Source of the DNA: JACQXX01 sp964639175
GTDB lineage: Bacteria > Acidobacteriota > Blastocatellia > Chloracidobacteriales > Chloracidobacteriaceae
DNA: 7,679 nt
Assembly (NCBI GenBank): GCA_964639175.1
Contig: CAZXCE010000409.1
Span: forward strand, 1 to 7,679
Direction of reading: 5' to 3'
The notes under the pieces are model-generated. The model was not told the DNA's origin, searched no databases, and worked only from the letters and a program-made list of their open reading frames with translations. Position 1 is the first letter of the stretch; every line of letters starts with the position of its first letter. Shown in pieces: positions 1 through 5,277 of the stretch. A program made the position numbers and the translations under genes.

Positions 1-52
1 CCCTGAACCCTGAACCCTGAACCCTGAACCCTGAACCCTGAACCCTGAACCC
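1..52. repeat. CCCTGAA heptamer tandem array, at least 7 units
   Basis: Seven perfect copies of CCCTGAA followed by CCC, starting at the first base of the window, so the array may continue to the left. It ends 7 nt before the stop codon of arsR. The same word recurs at 2389-2413, 4092-4119 (complementary strand) and 6148-6161, so it is a dispersed family and not a single local expansion. No spacers, palindromic units or cas genes accompany it, so it is not a CRISPR array. Confidence 0.95.
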
Positions 53-59
53 GATGGTT

Positions 60-455
60 TTATAGGGTTGTCAGATTTGTTGGGCGCGGGGCGCCACGCA
101 ATTGAATCGGTAATTGTGGAGCACAACACAGAGTAACGAGTGAAAATCGGTCTTTTTGCATTTCTGAATCCTGAGCGATCCATCTTCTTACATCATCCAG
201 GACGCTGGCGGCAATCGGATCTTCGGGTTTGACGATTCGATAGTGCGCCCATTTGCCATCCCGACGAACTTCCACCACGCCAGCTTTGCGCAAATATGCC
301 AGATGGCGCGAGATTTTCGGCTGGTTGGTGCCCAAAATCGCCACCAAAAAACAGACACAGACTTCGTCATCTCCCATTAAGTTCAACAATCGCAACCGGG
401 TACGGTCAGCCAGGGCCTGAAACAGCAATTCCGGTTTACACGCTTTTTGTCCCAT
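60..455 (-). CDS. arsR: ArsR-family As(III)-responsive transcriptional repressor
   Basis: A 131-residue winged-helix repressor that should bind the divergent ars promoter and release it when As(III) is bound. Residues 31-37 read EVCVCFL, matching the Cys-x-Cys sensor motif of classical ArsR proteins (C33, C35). The recognition helix and wing follow, with NQPKISRHLAYLRKAGVVEV at 44-63 and RRDGKWAHYRI at 64-74. A second vicinal pair, C110-C111, sits near the C-terminus and could supply extra thiol ligands. I chose the ATG at 453-455 over one ten codons upstream because a perfect GGAGGT (complement of 462-467) lies 6 nt before it and the family-like sequence starts there. It is divergent from arsI with a 136-bp gap. 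Family and arsenic sensing follow from the motif and context; the exact ligand set is inferred. Confidence 0.95.
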   Translation of the reverse strand: MGQKACKPELLFQALADRTRLRLLNLMGDDEVCVCFLVAILGTNQPKISRHLAYLRKAGVVEVRRDGKWAHYRIVKPEDPIAASVLDDVRRWIAQDSEMQKDRFSLVTLCCAPQLPIQLRGAPRPTNLTTL

Positions 456-461
456 TTGGAC

Positions 462-467
462 ACCTCC
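462..467 (-). promoter_or_regulatory. Ribosome binding site of arsR
   Basis: ACCTCC on the plus strand reads GGAGGT on the minus strand, 6 nt before the ATG at 453-455. This decides the start: the upstream in-frame ATG at 483-485 has no comparable site. Confidence 0.8.
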
Positions 468-475
468 GCAAAAAA

Positions 476-504
476 ATTTCAACATATATGCCTAAACGTA
501 TCAA
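476..504 (-). promoter_or_regulatory. Possible arsR promoter
   Basis: On the minus strand, TTGATA (complement of 499-504) and TGAAAT (complement of 476-481) are separated by 17 nt, a fair -35/-10 pair. It would start transcription almost directly upstream of the ribosome binding site, giving a very short leader. Its -35 box adjoins the inverted repeat at 505-520. The match is modest and other pairings are possible. Confidence 0.35.
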
Positions 505-520
505 ATATGTCTTGACATAT
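505..520. promoter_or_regulatory. Probable ArsR operator (7-2-7 inverted repeat)
   Basis: ATATGTC, two bases (TT), GACATAT: a perfect inverted repeat in the divergent arsR/arsI gap. It contains most of the -35 hexamer TTGACA of the arsI-side promoter (512-517), so a bound dimer would block RNA polymerase. ACATATATG also occurs as a direct repeat at 482-490 and 515-523, which could be a second half-site. ArsR proteins bind AT-rich palindromes at such positions; that this one is the ArsR site is inferred from its place. Confidence 0.7.
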
Positions 521-540
521 ATGAACGTCAGGCGTATTGT
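512..540 (+). promoter_or_regulatory. Sigma-70-like promoter of the arsI-acr3-arsC operon
   Basis: A perfect -35 TTGACA at 512-517, a 17-nt spacer, and TATTGT at 535-540 (4 of 6 matches to the -10 consensus). The predicted transcription start is near 547, leaving a leader of about 45 nt before the arsI ATG at 592. The -35 box overlaps the inverted repeat at 505-520. Confidence 0.7.
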
Positions 541-591
541 CGCATTCGCTTAAACGAATATGAAGTACAACAGAAAGGAATTCAACTCATT

Positions 592-1059
592 ATGGAAACT
601 CCACGTCCGACCGCGTTAAAAGCTCACCTGGCTATCAATGTCACCGATGTGACACAGAGCATCGAATTTTACAAAAAAATGTTTGGGATTGAACCCCTGA
701 AAGTGCGCACCGGCTACGCCAAGTTTGATGTCGCCAACCCACCGCTCAACTTCACGCTCAATCAAGTTCCATTTGGCGAACGCGGCGCGCTGTCGCATAT
801 GGGCATCCAGGTTTCATCCACTGAAGATGTGCTCACCCTGCGCCAGAACTGGATTGATTCCGGTTTGGAAGTTCGCGACGAAATGCAGACCAATTGCTGC
901 TACGCCATCCAGGATAAAACCTGGGTCAAAGACCCGGATGGTAATGAATGGGAAGTTTTTGTGGTGTTGCAGGATCAACTGGCTGAAAGCACGACCTGCT
1001 GTGTCCCTGAAACCGTGACGCTCGGCAGCAAGAAAAAAGCCGGTGTGTGCTCAATTTGA
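592..1059 (+). CDS. arsI: ArsI-type C-As lyase (vicinal-oxygen-chelate dioxygenase)
   Basis: A 155-residue member of the VOC/glyoxalase superfamily. ArsI enzymes are Fe(II)-dependent dioxygenases that break the carbon-arsenic bond of trivalent organoarsenicals such as methylarsenite, releasing As(III). The ligand set is visible: H12 in KAHLAINV, H69 in LSHMGIQV and E121 in NEWEVF match the His-His-Glu iron triad, and the vicinal pair C102-C103 in TNCCYAIQ matches the substrate-binding cysteines that separate ArsI from other VOC proteins. DPDGNEWEVF at 114-123 is a typical VOC ending. A second pair, C136-C137, and C153 lie in a tail of about 30 residues. It is first in the operon; an AAGGA about 12 nt upstream of the ATG is a loose ribosome binding site. 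CadI-like proteins are close relatives, but the NCC motif and ars context favour ArsI. Confidence 0.92.
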   Translation: METPRPTALKAHLAINVTDVTQSIEFYKKMFGIEPLKVRTGYAKFDVANPPLNFTLNQVPFGERGALSHMGIQVSSTEDVLTLRQNWIDSGLEVRDEMQTNCCYAIQDKTWVKDPDGNEWEVFVVLQDQLAESTTCCVPETVTLGSKKKAGVCSI

Positions 1060-1074
1060 GAATTGAAAAAAACA

Positions 1075-1130
1075 GGGCTGAGGGCTAAGGGTTGGGGGCT
1101 GAAGAAGTTGGGTTGAAGATTGAGGGTTTT
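1075..1130. repeat. Degenerate GGGCTGA/GGGTTGA heptamer tract
   Basis: Reading in steps of seven from 1075 gives gggctga, gggctaa, gggttgg, gggctga, agaagtt, gggttga, agattga, gggtttt, a decayed heptamer array on the G-rich strand. The 12-nt word at 1096-1107 (GGGCTGAAGAAG) is exactly complementary to 1227-1238, so this tract and the C-rich tract at 1227-1295 could pair around the palindrome at 1201-1222. Confidence 0.7.
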
Positions 1131-1200
1131 GAAGAAGAATTGCAGACTGAAAGAAATTTATCGATCTGGGTTAAATGATTTATTCTTAACACATTGCACC

Positions 1201-1222
1201 AAATGTTCGCATGCGAACATTT
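1201..1222. promoter_or_regulatory. Perfect 22-bp palindrome upstream of acr3
   Basis: The half-site AAATGTTCGCA is followed directly by its exact reverse complement, with no spacer. It lies between arsI and acr3, about 83 bp before the acr3 start codon. It could be an operator for an unidentified dimeric regulator or an RNA hairpin. It does not resemble the inverted repeat at 505-520, so it is probably not a second ArsR site. No T-run follows, so a simple terminator is unlikely. Confidence 0.6.
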
Positions 1223-1226
1223 CAAC

Positions 1227-1295
1227 CTTCTTCAGCCCGAAGTCTTCCGCCCCCAGCCCCTGGCCCGAAGTTTTCAGCCCCAGGCCCTGAGCCCA
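1227..1295. repeat. Degenerate CAGCCCC heptamer tract
   Basis: C-rich strand counterpart of the tract at 1075-1130. From 1254 it reads in sevens as cagcccc, tggcccg, aagtttt, cagcccc, aggccct, gagccca. It runs to about 10 nt before the acr3 start codon and is translatable in the acr3 frame, which creates a spurious upstream extension of that gene. Confidence 0.7.
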
Positions 1296-1304
1296 GGTAT
1301 TCTT

Positions 1305-2381
1305 ATGTCTCAATCAATTACCCGCCAACTCTCGTTTCTCGACCGGTTTTTAACGCTCTGGATTTTTCTGGCCATGGCCATAGGTGTCCTGCTTGGATAT
1401 TTTGTGCCCGGCGTGGAACAGGTGATTAATCGGTTTCAGGTTGGAACCACCAATATTCCGATTGCGCTGGGGCTGATCTTGATGATGTACCCTCCGCTGG
1501 CGAAAGTTCGGTACGAGGAGTTAGGCGATGTCTTCCGAGACTGGAGAATGCTCACCCTGTCGCTGGTCCAGAACTGGATCATCGGCCCGTTGCTGATGTT
1601 TGGACTGGCAATTGTCTTCTTGCGGGACTACCCGGAATATATGACCGGCCTGATTCTGATTGGACTGGCGCGGTGTATCGCCATGGTCATTGTTTGGAAC
1701 GAACTGGCCTGTGGAGACACCGAATGCGCCGCTGGACTGGTGGCGTTTAACAGCATTTTTCAGGTGTTGTTTTACAGCGTCTATGCCTGGGTTTTTCTGA
1801 CGATTCTGCCTCCGTATTTTGGTCTCAAAAGCGTGGTGGTCAACATCAGCATCAGCCAGATTGCGGAAAGTGTCTTTATTTACCTTGGAATCCCGTTTCT
1901 GGCCGGAATGATCACCCGCCTGGTCCTGGTCAAAGCCAAAGGAAAAGCGTGGTATCACTCAACCTTTGTGCCGATTATCAGCCCAATTACCCTGGTTGCC
2001 TTGCTCTTTACCATTCTGGTGATGTTTAGCCTCAAGGGAAATTTGATTGTGCAACTGCCACTGGATGTCGTGCGGGTGGCCATCCCATTGCTGATCTACT
2101 TTGTTGTGATGTTCTTTGTCAGTTTCTTTATGGGCTATCGCGTCAAAACTGGATATGCCAAAACGGCAACCCTTTCATTTACTGCCGCGAGCAACAACTT
2201 TGAACTGGCAATTGCCGTGGCCGTGGCCGTGTTTGGCCTGAATTCGGGGGCGGCCTTTGCCGCAGTGATTGGACCACTCGTCGAAGTACCAGCGTTGATT
2301 GCACTGGTCAACGTCGCCCTCTGGCTGCAACAAAAATATTTTTCAGCCCCAATCCCGACTTATTCAGCCCAAAGTCTTTAA
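1305..2381 (+). CDS. acr3: Acr3 arsenite efflux permease
   Basis: A 358-residue inner-membrane permease of the ACR3 family, expected to have ten transmembrane helices and to export As(III) using the proton gradient. Family signatures are clear: GLARCIAMVIVWNELACGD around C124, the essential cysteine of helix 4, and AASNNFELAIA with E300 in helix 9. Hydrophobic segments fill most of the protein. I chose the ATG at 1305, which gives MSQSITRQLSFLDRFLTLWI, a normal ACR3 N-terminus with AGGT 6 nt upstream. The longer reading from 1194 adds 37 residues encoded by the palindrome and repeats and is unlikely. The last dozen residues (SAPIPTYSAQSL) are encoded by repeat-like TTCAGCCC sequence and may be a repeat-derived tail. 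It sits between arsI and arsC. Confidence 0.96.
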   Translation: MSQSITRQLSFLDRFLTLWIFLAMAIGVLLGYFVPGVEQVINRFQVGTTNIPIALGLILMMYPPLAKVRYEELGDVFRDWRMLTLSLVQNWIIGPLLMFGLAIVFLRDYPEYMTGLILIGLARCIAMVIVWNELACGDTECAAGLVAFNSIFQVLFYSVYAWVFLTILPPYFGLKSVVVNISISQIAESVFIYLGIPFLAGMITRLVLVKAKGKAWYHSTFVPIISPITLVALLFTILVMFSLKGNLIVQLPLDVVRVAIPLLIYFVVMFFVSFFMGYRVKTGYAKTATLSFTAASNNFELAIAVAVAVFGLNSGAAFAAVIGPLVEVPALIALVNVALWLQQKYFSAPIPTYSAQSL

Positions 2382-2388
2382 TTCCAAA

Positions 2389-2413
2389 CCCTGAACCCTG
2401 AATCCTGAACCCT
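2389..2413. repeat. CCCTGAA repeats directly before arsC
   Basis: Two perfect CCCTGAA units, one TCCTGAA variant and a partial CCCT, ending 2 nt before the arsC start codon. It fills nearly all of the 34-bp acr3-arsC gap and occupies the place where a ribosome binding site would normally be; none is visible there. Confidence 0.9.
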
Positions 2414-2415
2414 AT

Positions 2416-2838
2416 ATGCACCAACCACTTCGAACACTCATCCTCTGTACTGGAAATTCCGCCCGCAGCCAGATGGCTGAAGGGTTACTCCGCCACGATG
2501 GCGGCGCGGCATTTGAAGTCCATTCGGCTGGAACCAAACCGAGTCTGGTTCGCCCAGAAGCAATTGCCGCGTTGCGTGAAGTTGACATTGACATCACCAG
2601 TCACTGGTCAAAGTCGGTGAATGATTTCGCCGGGCAGGAATTTGACTACGTGATTACTGTGTGTGACAACGCCAAAGAAAATTGTCCTTACTTTCCGGCC
2701 AAAACCCGGCGCATCCACTTCAGTTTTGACGACCCAGCCGCTGTCACGGGGACTGACGAAGAACGCCTGGCTGAATTTCGACGCGTGCGTGATGAAATCC
2801 GTACCTGGCTCGCTGGTTTTATTCAGGAGGTTAAATAA
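2416..2838 (+). CDS. arsC: Arsenate reductase, thioredoxin-coupled low-molecular-weight phosphatase type
   Basis: A 140-residue cytoplasmic enzyme that reduces As(V) to As(III) for export by Acr3. It has the phosphatase loop LCTGNSARSQMAEGLL (C11-x5-R17), the family's SAGT at 37-40, and the redox pair C83 and C90 in TVCDNAKENCPYFP that completes the C11-C83-C90 disulfide relay of thioredoxin-linked ArsC. The general-acid Asp is in FDDP (D105 or D106). Length and all three cysteines are normal for the family, so it should be active, and it is not the glutaredoxin-dependent type. The start codon follows CCCTGAA repeats with no visible Shine-Dalgarno, so initiation may depend on coupling to acr3. 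It ends 6 nt before the next gene. Confidence 0.95.
   Translation: MHQPLRTLILCTGNSARSQMAEGLLRHDGGAAFEVHSAGTKPSLVRPEAIAALREVDIDITSHWSKSVNDFAGQEFDYVITVCDNAKENCPYFPAKTRRIHFSFDDPAAVTGTDEERLAEFRRVRDEIRTWLAGFIQEVK
2825..2830 (+). promoter_or_regulatory. Ribosome binding site for the membrane protein gene
   Basis: AGGAGG inside the last codons of arsC, 14 nt before the ATG at 2845. The spacing is long but the match is strong, and it supports translation of the downstream gene from the same message. Confidence 0.6.
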
Positions 2839-2844
2839 GCAACT

Positions 2845-3408
2845 ATGGAACACTTAGAGATTGCCGCCGCCATTTCACTGGCCCTTTTTTCAATCTTTGC
2901 CGCCGTTGACGGCATTTATTTGCACCTGTGGAAATATCGCCTTCATGCCCGACCAGAAACGGTTTTTGAGCATAAATTGCACACGTTGCGGGCATTTTTG
3001 TTTATTCCAACCCTGTATTTGCTGTTTGTGAATAATTCAGCCGGAATCGCGCTCTGGTTGGGGTTAGCGTTTGTATTGATTGGCTTTGTCGTTGAATTTT
3101 GGGATGTGTTGTCTGAAAACGAGAGCCGAAAAGAACTGGGCGGGCTGTCCTCAATTGAATATGCCACACACGTTGTGATTACTATTTTTCAGGTATTTGC
3201 CCTGGCGTTCCTTTTTGCCAGCAAACCGCTGGCTGCCTGGAGTCTGGATGCTGGTGTGCTGTTGCCGACCAGCCTGACACCATTTCTGAAACTGACCGGC
3301 ACCAATACGCTGATTGGAACCCTGGCTATGGCCGCCCTGCACATCTGGCTCTTGCGCCCCAAATATCGTCAGGGGAACCGCCTGATTGTCGTTCGAACTT
3401 GCTGCTAA
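2845..3408 (+). CDS. Unnamed five-helix membrane protein, last gene of the ars operon
   Basis: A 187-residue protein of no family I can name. Hydrophobic segments are visible at about 5-26, 48-64, 66-88, 108-126 and 153-170, suggesting five membrane helices and no cleaved signal peptide. Charged and histidine residues cluster at helix ends: D22, H27 and H34 in DGIYLHLWKYRLH, then E42, H43, H46 and R49 in FEHKLHTLR, then E84, D87 and E91, then E105 and H109, a pattern compatible with metal or metalloid binding. The protein ends in RTCC, a vicinal cysteine pair able in principle to bind As(III). It starts 6 nt after arsC behind AGGAGG, so it is co-transcribed. A role in arsenic handling is inferred only from context and the cysteines; it is too short to be ArsP and unlike ArsJ or ArsK. 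Confidence 0.85.
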   Translation: MEHLEIAAAISLALFSIFAAVDGIYLHLWKYRLHARPETVFEHKLHTLRAFLFIPTLYLLFVNNSAGIALWLGLAFVLIGFVVEFWDVLSENESRKELGGLSSIEYATHVVITIFQVFALAFLFASKPLAAWSLDAGVLLPTSLTPFLKLTGTNTLIGTLAMAALHIWLLRPKYRQGNRLIVVRTCC

Positions 3409-3417
3409 AGAGAATTG

Positions 3418-3533
3418 AGAAAGTGGTTAGTGGTTAGTGGTTAGTTCTTGGTTCTTGGTTCTTGGTTCTTGGAAAATATTGGTTCCAAAGCACTAAGGAC
3501 CAAGCACCAGGTACTAACCGCTAACCACTTTCT
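3418..3533. terminator. Large heptamer-built inverted repeat between convergent genes
   Basis: AGAAAGTGGTTAG at 3418-3430 is perfectly complementary to 3521-3533, and pairing continues after one mismatch through 3438/3513, a stem of about 21 bp. The left arm then holds repeats and the right arm holds degenerate counterparts (ggaccaagcaccaggtactaacc), so further imperfect pairing is possible. It lies between the end of the ars operon and the convergent EVE-like gene, whose last few codons it overlaps. It could end transcription from both sides, but lacks a classical T-run, so the terminator role is inferred. Confidence 0.5.
3424..3472. repeat. Two adjoining heptamer arrays: TGGTTAG x3 and TTCTTGG x4
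   Basis: Perfect TGGTTAG units at 3424-3444 switch without a gap to perfect TTCTTGG units at 3445-3472. Different words share the same seven-base period, and the two arrays are in register. Further TTCTTGA units occur at 3530-3543, inside the 3' end of the EVE-like gene. Confidence 0.95.
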
Positions 3534-4087
3534 TGATTCTTGATTCCGCCCTTGATAACAACCCGATTGGTATCGCGTAGTTTTTCAATATGTGCCTGCC
3601 ATTGCTCGTCCAGCAGGGCTGAAAATTTCCCAGGAAAGGCTTCGCCGCTTTGTTTCGGGTTGTATTTGAGCCCTTTGGCGGCGGGCAGGTTTTTAAGTTC
3701 CTTCAACTGAAGCGTGTCACTCCGGTCACGAACTGCCGAATCCAGTTCAAAGCGGACAAAAAGGACTTCTGACCCGTCTTCGGTTTCGATTTCATCATCG
3801 GCTTCATAATAAGGACAGTACGCCGGGCTCAATCGAGCATAGTCCGCATCCAGAAACCGCTTTTGCTCATCCTCTTCGGCAGCCACAATCGTTCCTCGGG
3901 CAAAAATTCCGCATTTGTCTTCCTCCATCCAGTTGTCCAAAAAATAGACCTGGTCGCCAACTTTCACCGCACGGCACGAAATCACGCTCCAACGGTCAGT
4001 GTAAAAGTGTCCTTGTTCGAGATAGTTCGCCATATCCCAGTAGTCATAGAAAATATCAAGCTGATCAAACAAGATTCTGGTTGTCAT
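3521..4087 (-). CDS. Stand-alone EVE/PUA-like domain protein (tentative)
   Basis: A 188-residue soluble, acidic protein. The layout resembles the EVE/PUA-like domain found N-terminal in some HNH nucleases: W33 in DRWSV, then VKVGDQVYFLDNW at 41-53, GIFARGTIVAA at 60-70, a late strand VRFELDS at 111-117, and PKQSGEAFPGKFSALLDEQW at 144-163, like the pqxSG...L..W segment of those proteins. EVE-like domains recognise modified bases in DNA or RNA. No HNH or other nuclease motif is present, so it would be a reader without its own effector. The last residues (KNQES) are encoded by TTCTTGA repeats. The ATG at 4085-4087 follows CCCTGAA repeats with no visible Shine-Dalgarno. The gene call is good; the fold assignment comes from memory of motif patterns and needs a profile search. 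Confidence 0.8.
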   Translation of the reverse strand: MTTRILFDQLDIFYDYWDMANYLEQGHFYTDRWSVISCRAVKVGDQVYFLDNWMEEDKCGIFARGTIVAAEEDEQKRFLDADYARLSPAYCPYYEADDEIETEDGSEVLFVRFELDSAVRDRSDTLQLKELKNLPAAKGLKYNPKQSGEAFPGKFSALLDEQWQAHIEKLRDTNRVVIKGGIKNQESG

Positions 4088-4091
4088 ATGA

Positions 4092-4119
4092 TTCAGGGTT
4101 CAGGGTTCAGGGTTCAGGG
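4092..4119. repeat. TTCAGGG (CCCTGAA on the minus strand) x4, before the EVE-like gene
   Basis: Four perfect units. Read on the coding strand of the minus-strand gene they are CCCTGAA, ending 4 nt before its ATG, the same orientation and nearly the same distance as the array before arsC at 2389-2413. Confidence 0.95.
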
Positions 4120-4262
4120 GTTGGCTATTGTAACTTGAAATTTTATCCAAAGCCTGTAACTTGTCGTCTATTCATACCATCCATTGAGGTATTTCAACAT
4201 CGCCTCATCCGTTCAGACAGGTAGATTGACGACTCGCTACTTCGCTATTTCACTCTTCTTAT
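4120..4262. other. Non-coding gap between divergent genes
   Basis: A 143-bp space between the minus-strand EVE-like gene and the plus-strand AraC-family gene, so it should carry promoters for both. TGTAACTTG occurs at 4129-4137 and 4155-4163 as a 26-bp-spaced direct repeat, a possible activator site. I see no convincing -35/-10 pair and no Shine-Dalgarno before the ATG at 4263. Confidence 0.5.
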
Positions 4263-5153
4263 ATGCGCCGATTGTTATTCAAGTCCAGCCAGGTCCCAAT
4301 TTTCAAAGTTGACGAGCAATTTGTTCAGCTTGAAAGCACCGCTTCGCCCTGGACGGGACTGTGTATTGAAATCCATCGTCTGCCGCCGCTTGAAGATGAA
4401 CCAGACCTGGTGCCGCATCAACACACGCTCAGCATCCATCTCAGCCAGAAGCCCTGCAATCTCGAATGGAAAATTGGCGGGCAGTTTGAAAATCGGGTGA
4501 TGCGACAGGGGGATGTGTGTCTCTTTCCCGCTCACACAGCTCTTCCAGCCGGTCGGTGGGATCAATCGGTTGATATTCTGCGGGTTGCGATTGAGCCGCA
4601 TTTTTTTGATCGAATTGCAATTCAGGAAGGAATGGCAACCACGAGCGAACTCCCGTTGCGGCGCGATATTGTGGACGCAAGGATTTTTAATCTGGCCCAG
4701 GTGCTCAAAGTTGAACTTGAAGACGATTGCCCCAACGGTGCAGTGTTTGGTGATTCGATTGGCACGGCACTGGTGATTCATTTGCTCAAAAGGTATGCCA
4801 CCCGGCCGCTGGTGATTCCTAATTATGCCAGTGGACTCGAACCAGCCCAACTCCGCCGCGTAACTGATTTCCTGCGCGCCAATCTGGATCAAAAAGTGAC
4901 GCTCGAACAACTGGCAGAACTCGTTGATGTCAGTCAGTTTCATTTCGCCCGACTGTTTAAACGGTCAACAGGACTTTCTCCGCATCAATATTTGATCAAA
5001 CTCCGGGTCGAACGGGCGAAAGATTTATTGCTGAATCGGAATCTGAGTATTGCCGATGTCGCCCAGGCGGTTGGGTTTACGGATCAAAGCCACCTCACCA
5101 ACCACTTTAAAAGCCTGCTTGGCATCTCGCCTGGAAAATATCGTTCCCGATAG
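4263..5153 (+). CDS. AraC-family transcriptional regulator
   Basis: A 296-residue DNA-binding regulator. The C-terminal 105 residues form the AraC/XylS domain with two helix-turn-helix motifs: TLEQLAELVDVSQFHFARLF at about 213-232, and SIADVAQAVGFTDQSHLTNH at 262-281 followed by FKSLLGISPGKYR. GLSPHQYLIKLRVERAKDLL at 237-256 is the usual linker. The N-terminal 180 residues contain beta-rich sequence with PHQHTLSIHL at 51-60 and RQGDVCLFPA at 81-90, suggesting a cupin-like sensor domain, ligand unknown. Length and order are normal for the family. There is no obvious Shine-Dalgarno; the ATG at 4263 keeps the whole N-terminal domain. No enzyme or transporter adjoins it on the same strand, so its target cannot be guessed. 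Confidence 0.95.
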   Translation: MRRLLFKSSQVPIFKVDEQFVQLESTASPWTGLCIEIHRLPPLEDEPDLVPHQHTLSIHLSQKPCNLEWKIGGQFENRVMRQGDVCLFPAHTALPAGRWDQSVDILRVAIEPHFFDRIAIQEGMATTSELPLRRDIVDARIFNLAQVLKVELEDDCPNGAVFGDSIGTALVIHLLKRYATRPLVIPNYASGLEPAQLRRVTDFLRANLDQKVTLEQLAELVDVSQFHFARLFKRSTGLSPHQYLIKLRVERAKDLLLNRNLSIADVAQAVGFTDQSHLTNHFKSLLGISPGKYRSR

Positions 5154-5247
5154 CAAGAAGCTCCATTTTTTCCGCACAAACCTCCAAGACACGGGTCTGT
5201 GTCTCCCGCTACTGTTGGCATCGGGTCAGGCTCTCTGAGCTAACCCC

Positions 5248-5276
5248 AAAAATCCTATTCGTCAGAACGGATTTTT
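5248..5276. terminator. Terminator-like hairpin downstream of the AraC-family gene
   Basis: AAAAATCC at 5248-5255 pairs perfectly with GGATTTTT at 5269-5276, with an inner TTC/GAA stem around a GTCA loop. The A-run and T-run make it a weak terminator candidate in both directions. Its T-run is also the left copy of the TTTTTA repeat flanking the element at 5278-5399. Confidence 0.5.
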
Positions 5277-5277
5277 A

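Noticed and set aside
1..52. CRISPR array or telomere
   Set aside because: The units are perfect 7-mers without spacers and the same word is scattered through internal gaps, so neither a CRISPR nor a chromosome end is indicated.
456..485. Ten extra residues on ArsR from an ATG at 483-485
   Set aside because: The GGAGGT site is placed for the ATG at 453-455, and the extension would translate through that site and the candidate -10 region.
296..553. Plus-strand open frame spanning the end of arsR and its promoter
   Set aside because: It overlaps arsR in antisense and runs through the operator and promoter; no family features.
1194..1304. A 37-residue N-terminal extension of Acr3 from an upstream ATG
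   Set aside because: It is encoded by the palindrome and C-rich repeats, is unlike the ACR3 N-terminus, and the ATG at 1305 has a better-placed AGGT and gives a family-like start.
1521..1958. Open frame of 145 codons opposite acr3
   Set aside because: It is antisense to conserved ACR3 helices and low in recognisable sequence; a shadow.
3863..4138. Plus-strand open frame over the start of the EVE-like gene
   Set aside because: It is antisense to a better gene, and its end is translated repeat sequence.
4275..4943. Long open frame opposite the AraC-family gene
   Set aside because: It is a shadow of a clear AraC-family coding sequence, with no domain pattern of its own.
5188..5205. AGACAC/GTGTCT stem as the AraC-gene terminator
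   Set aside because: The stem is short and is followed by CCCGCTAC rather than a T-run; the hairpins at 5248-5276 and 5425-5473 are better candidates.
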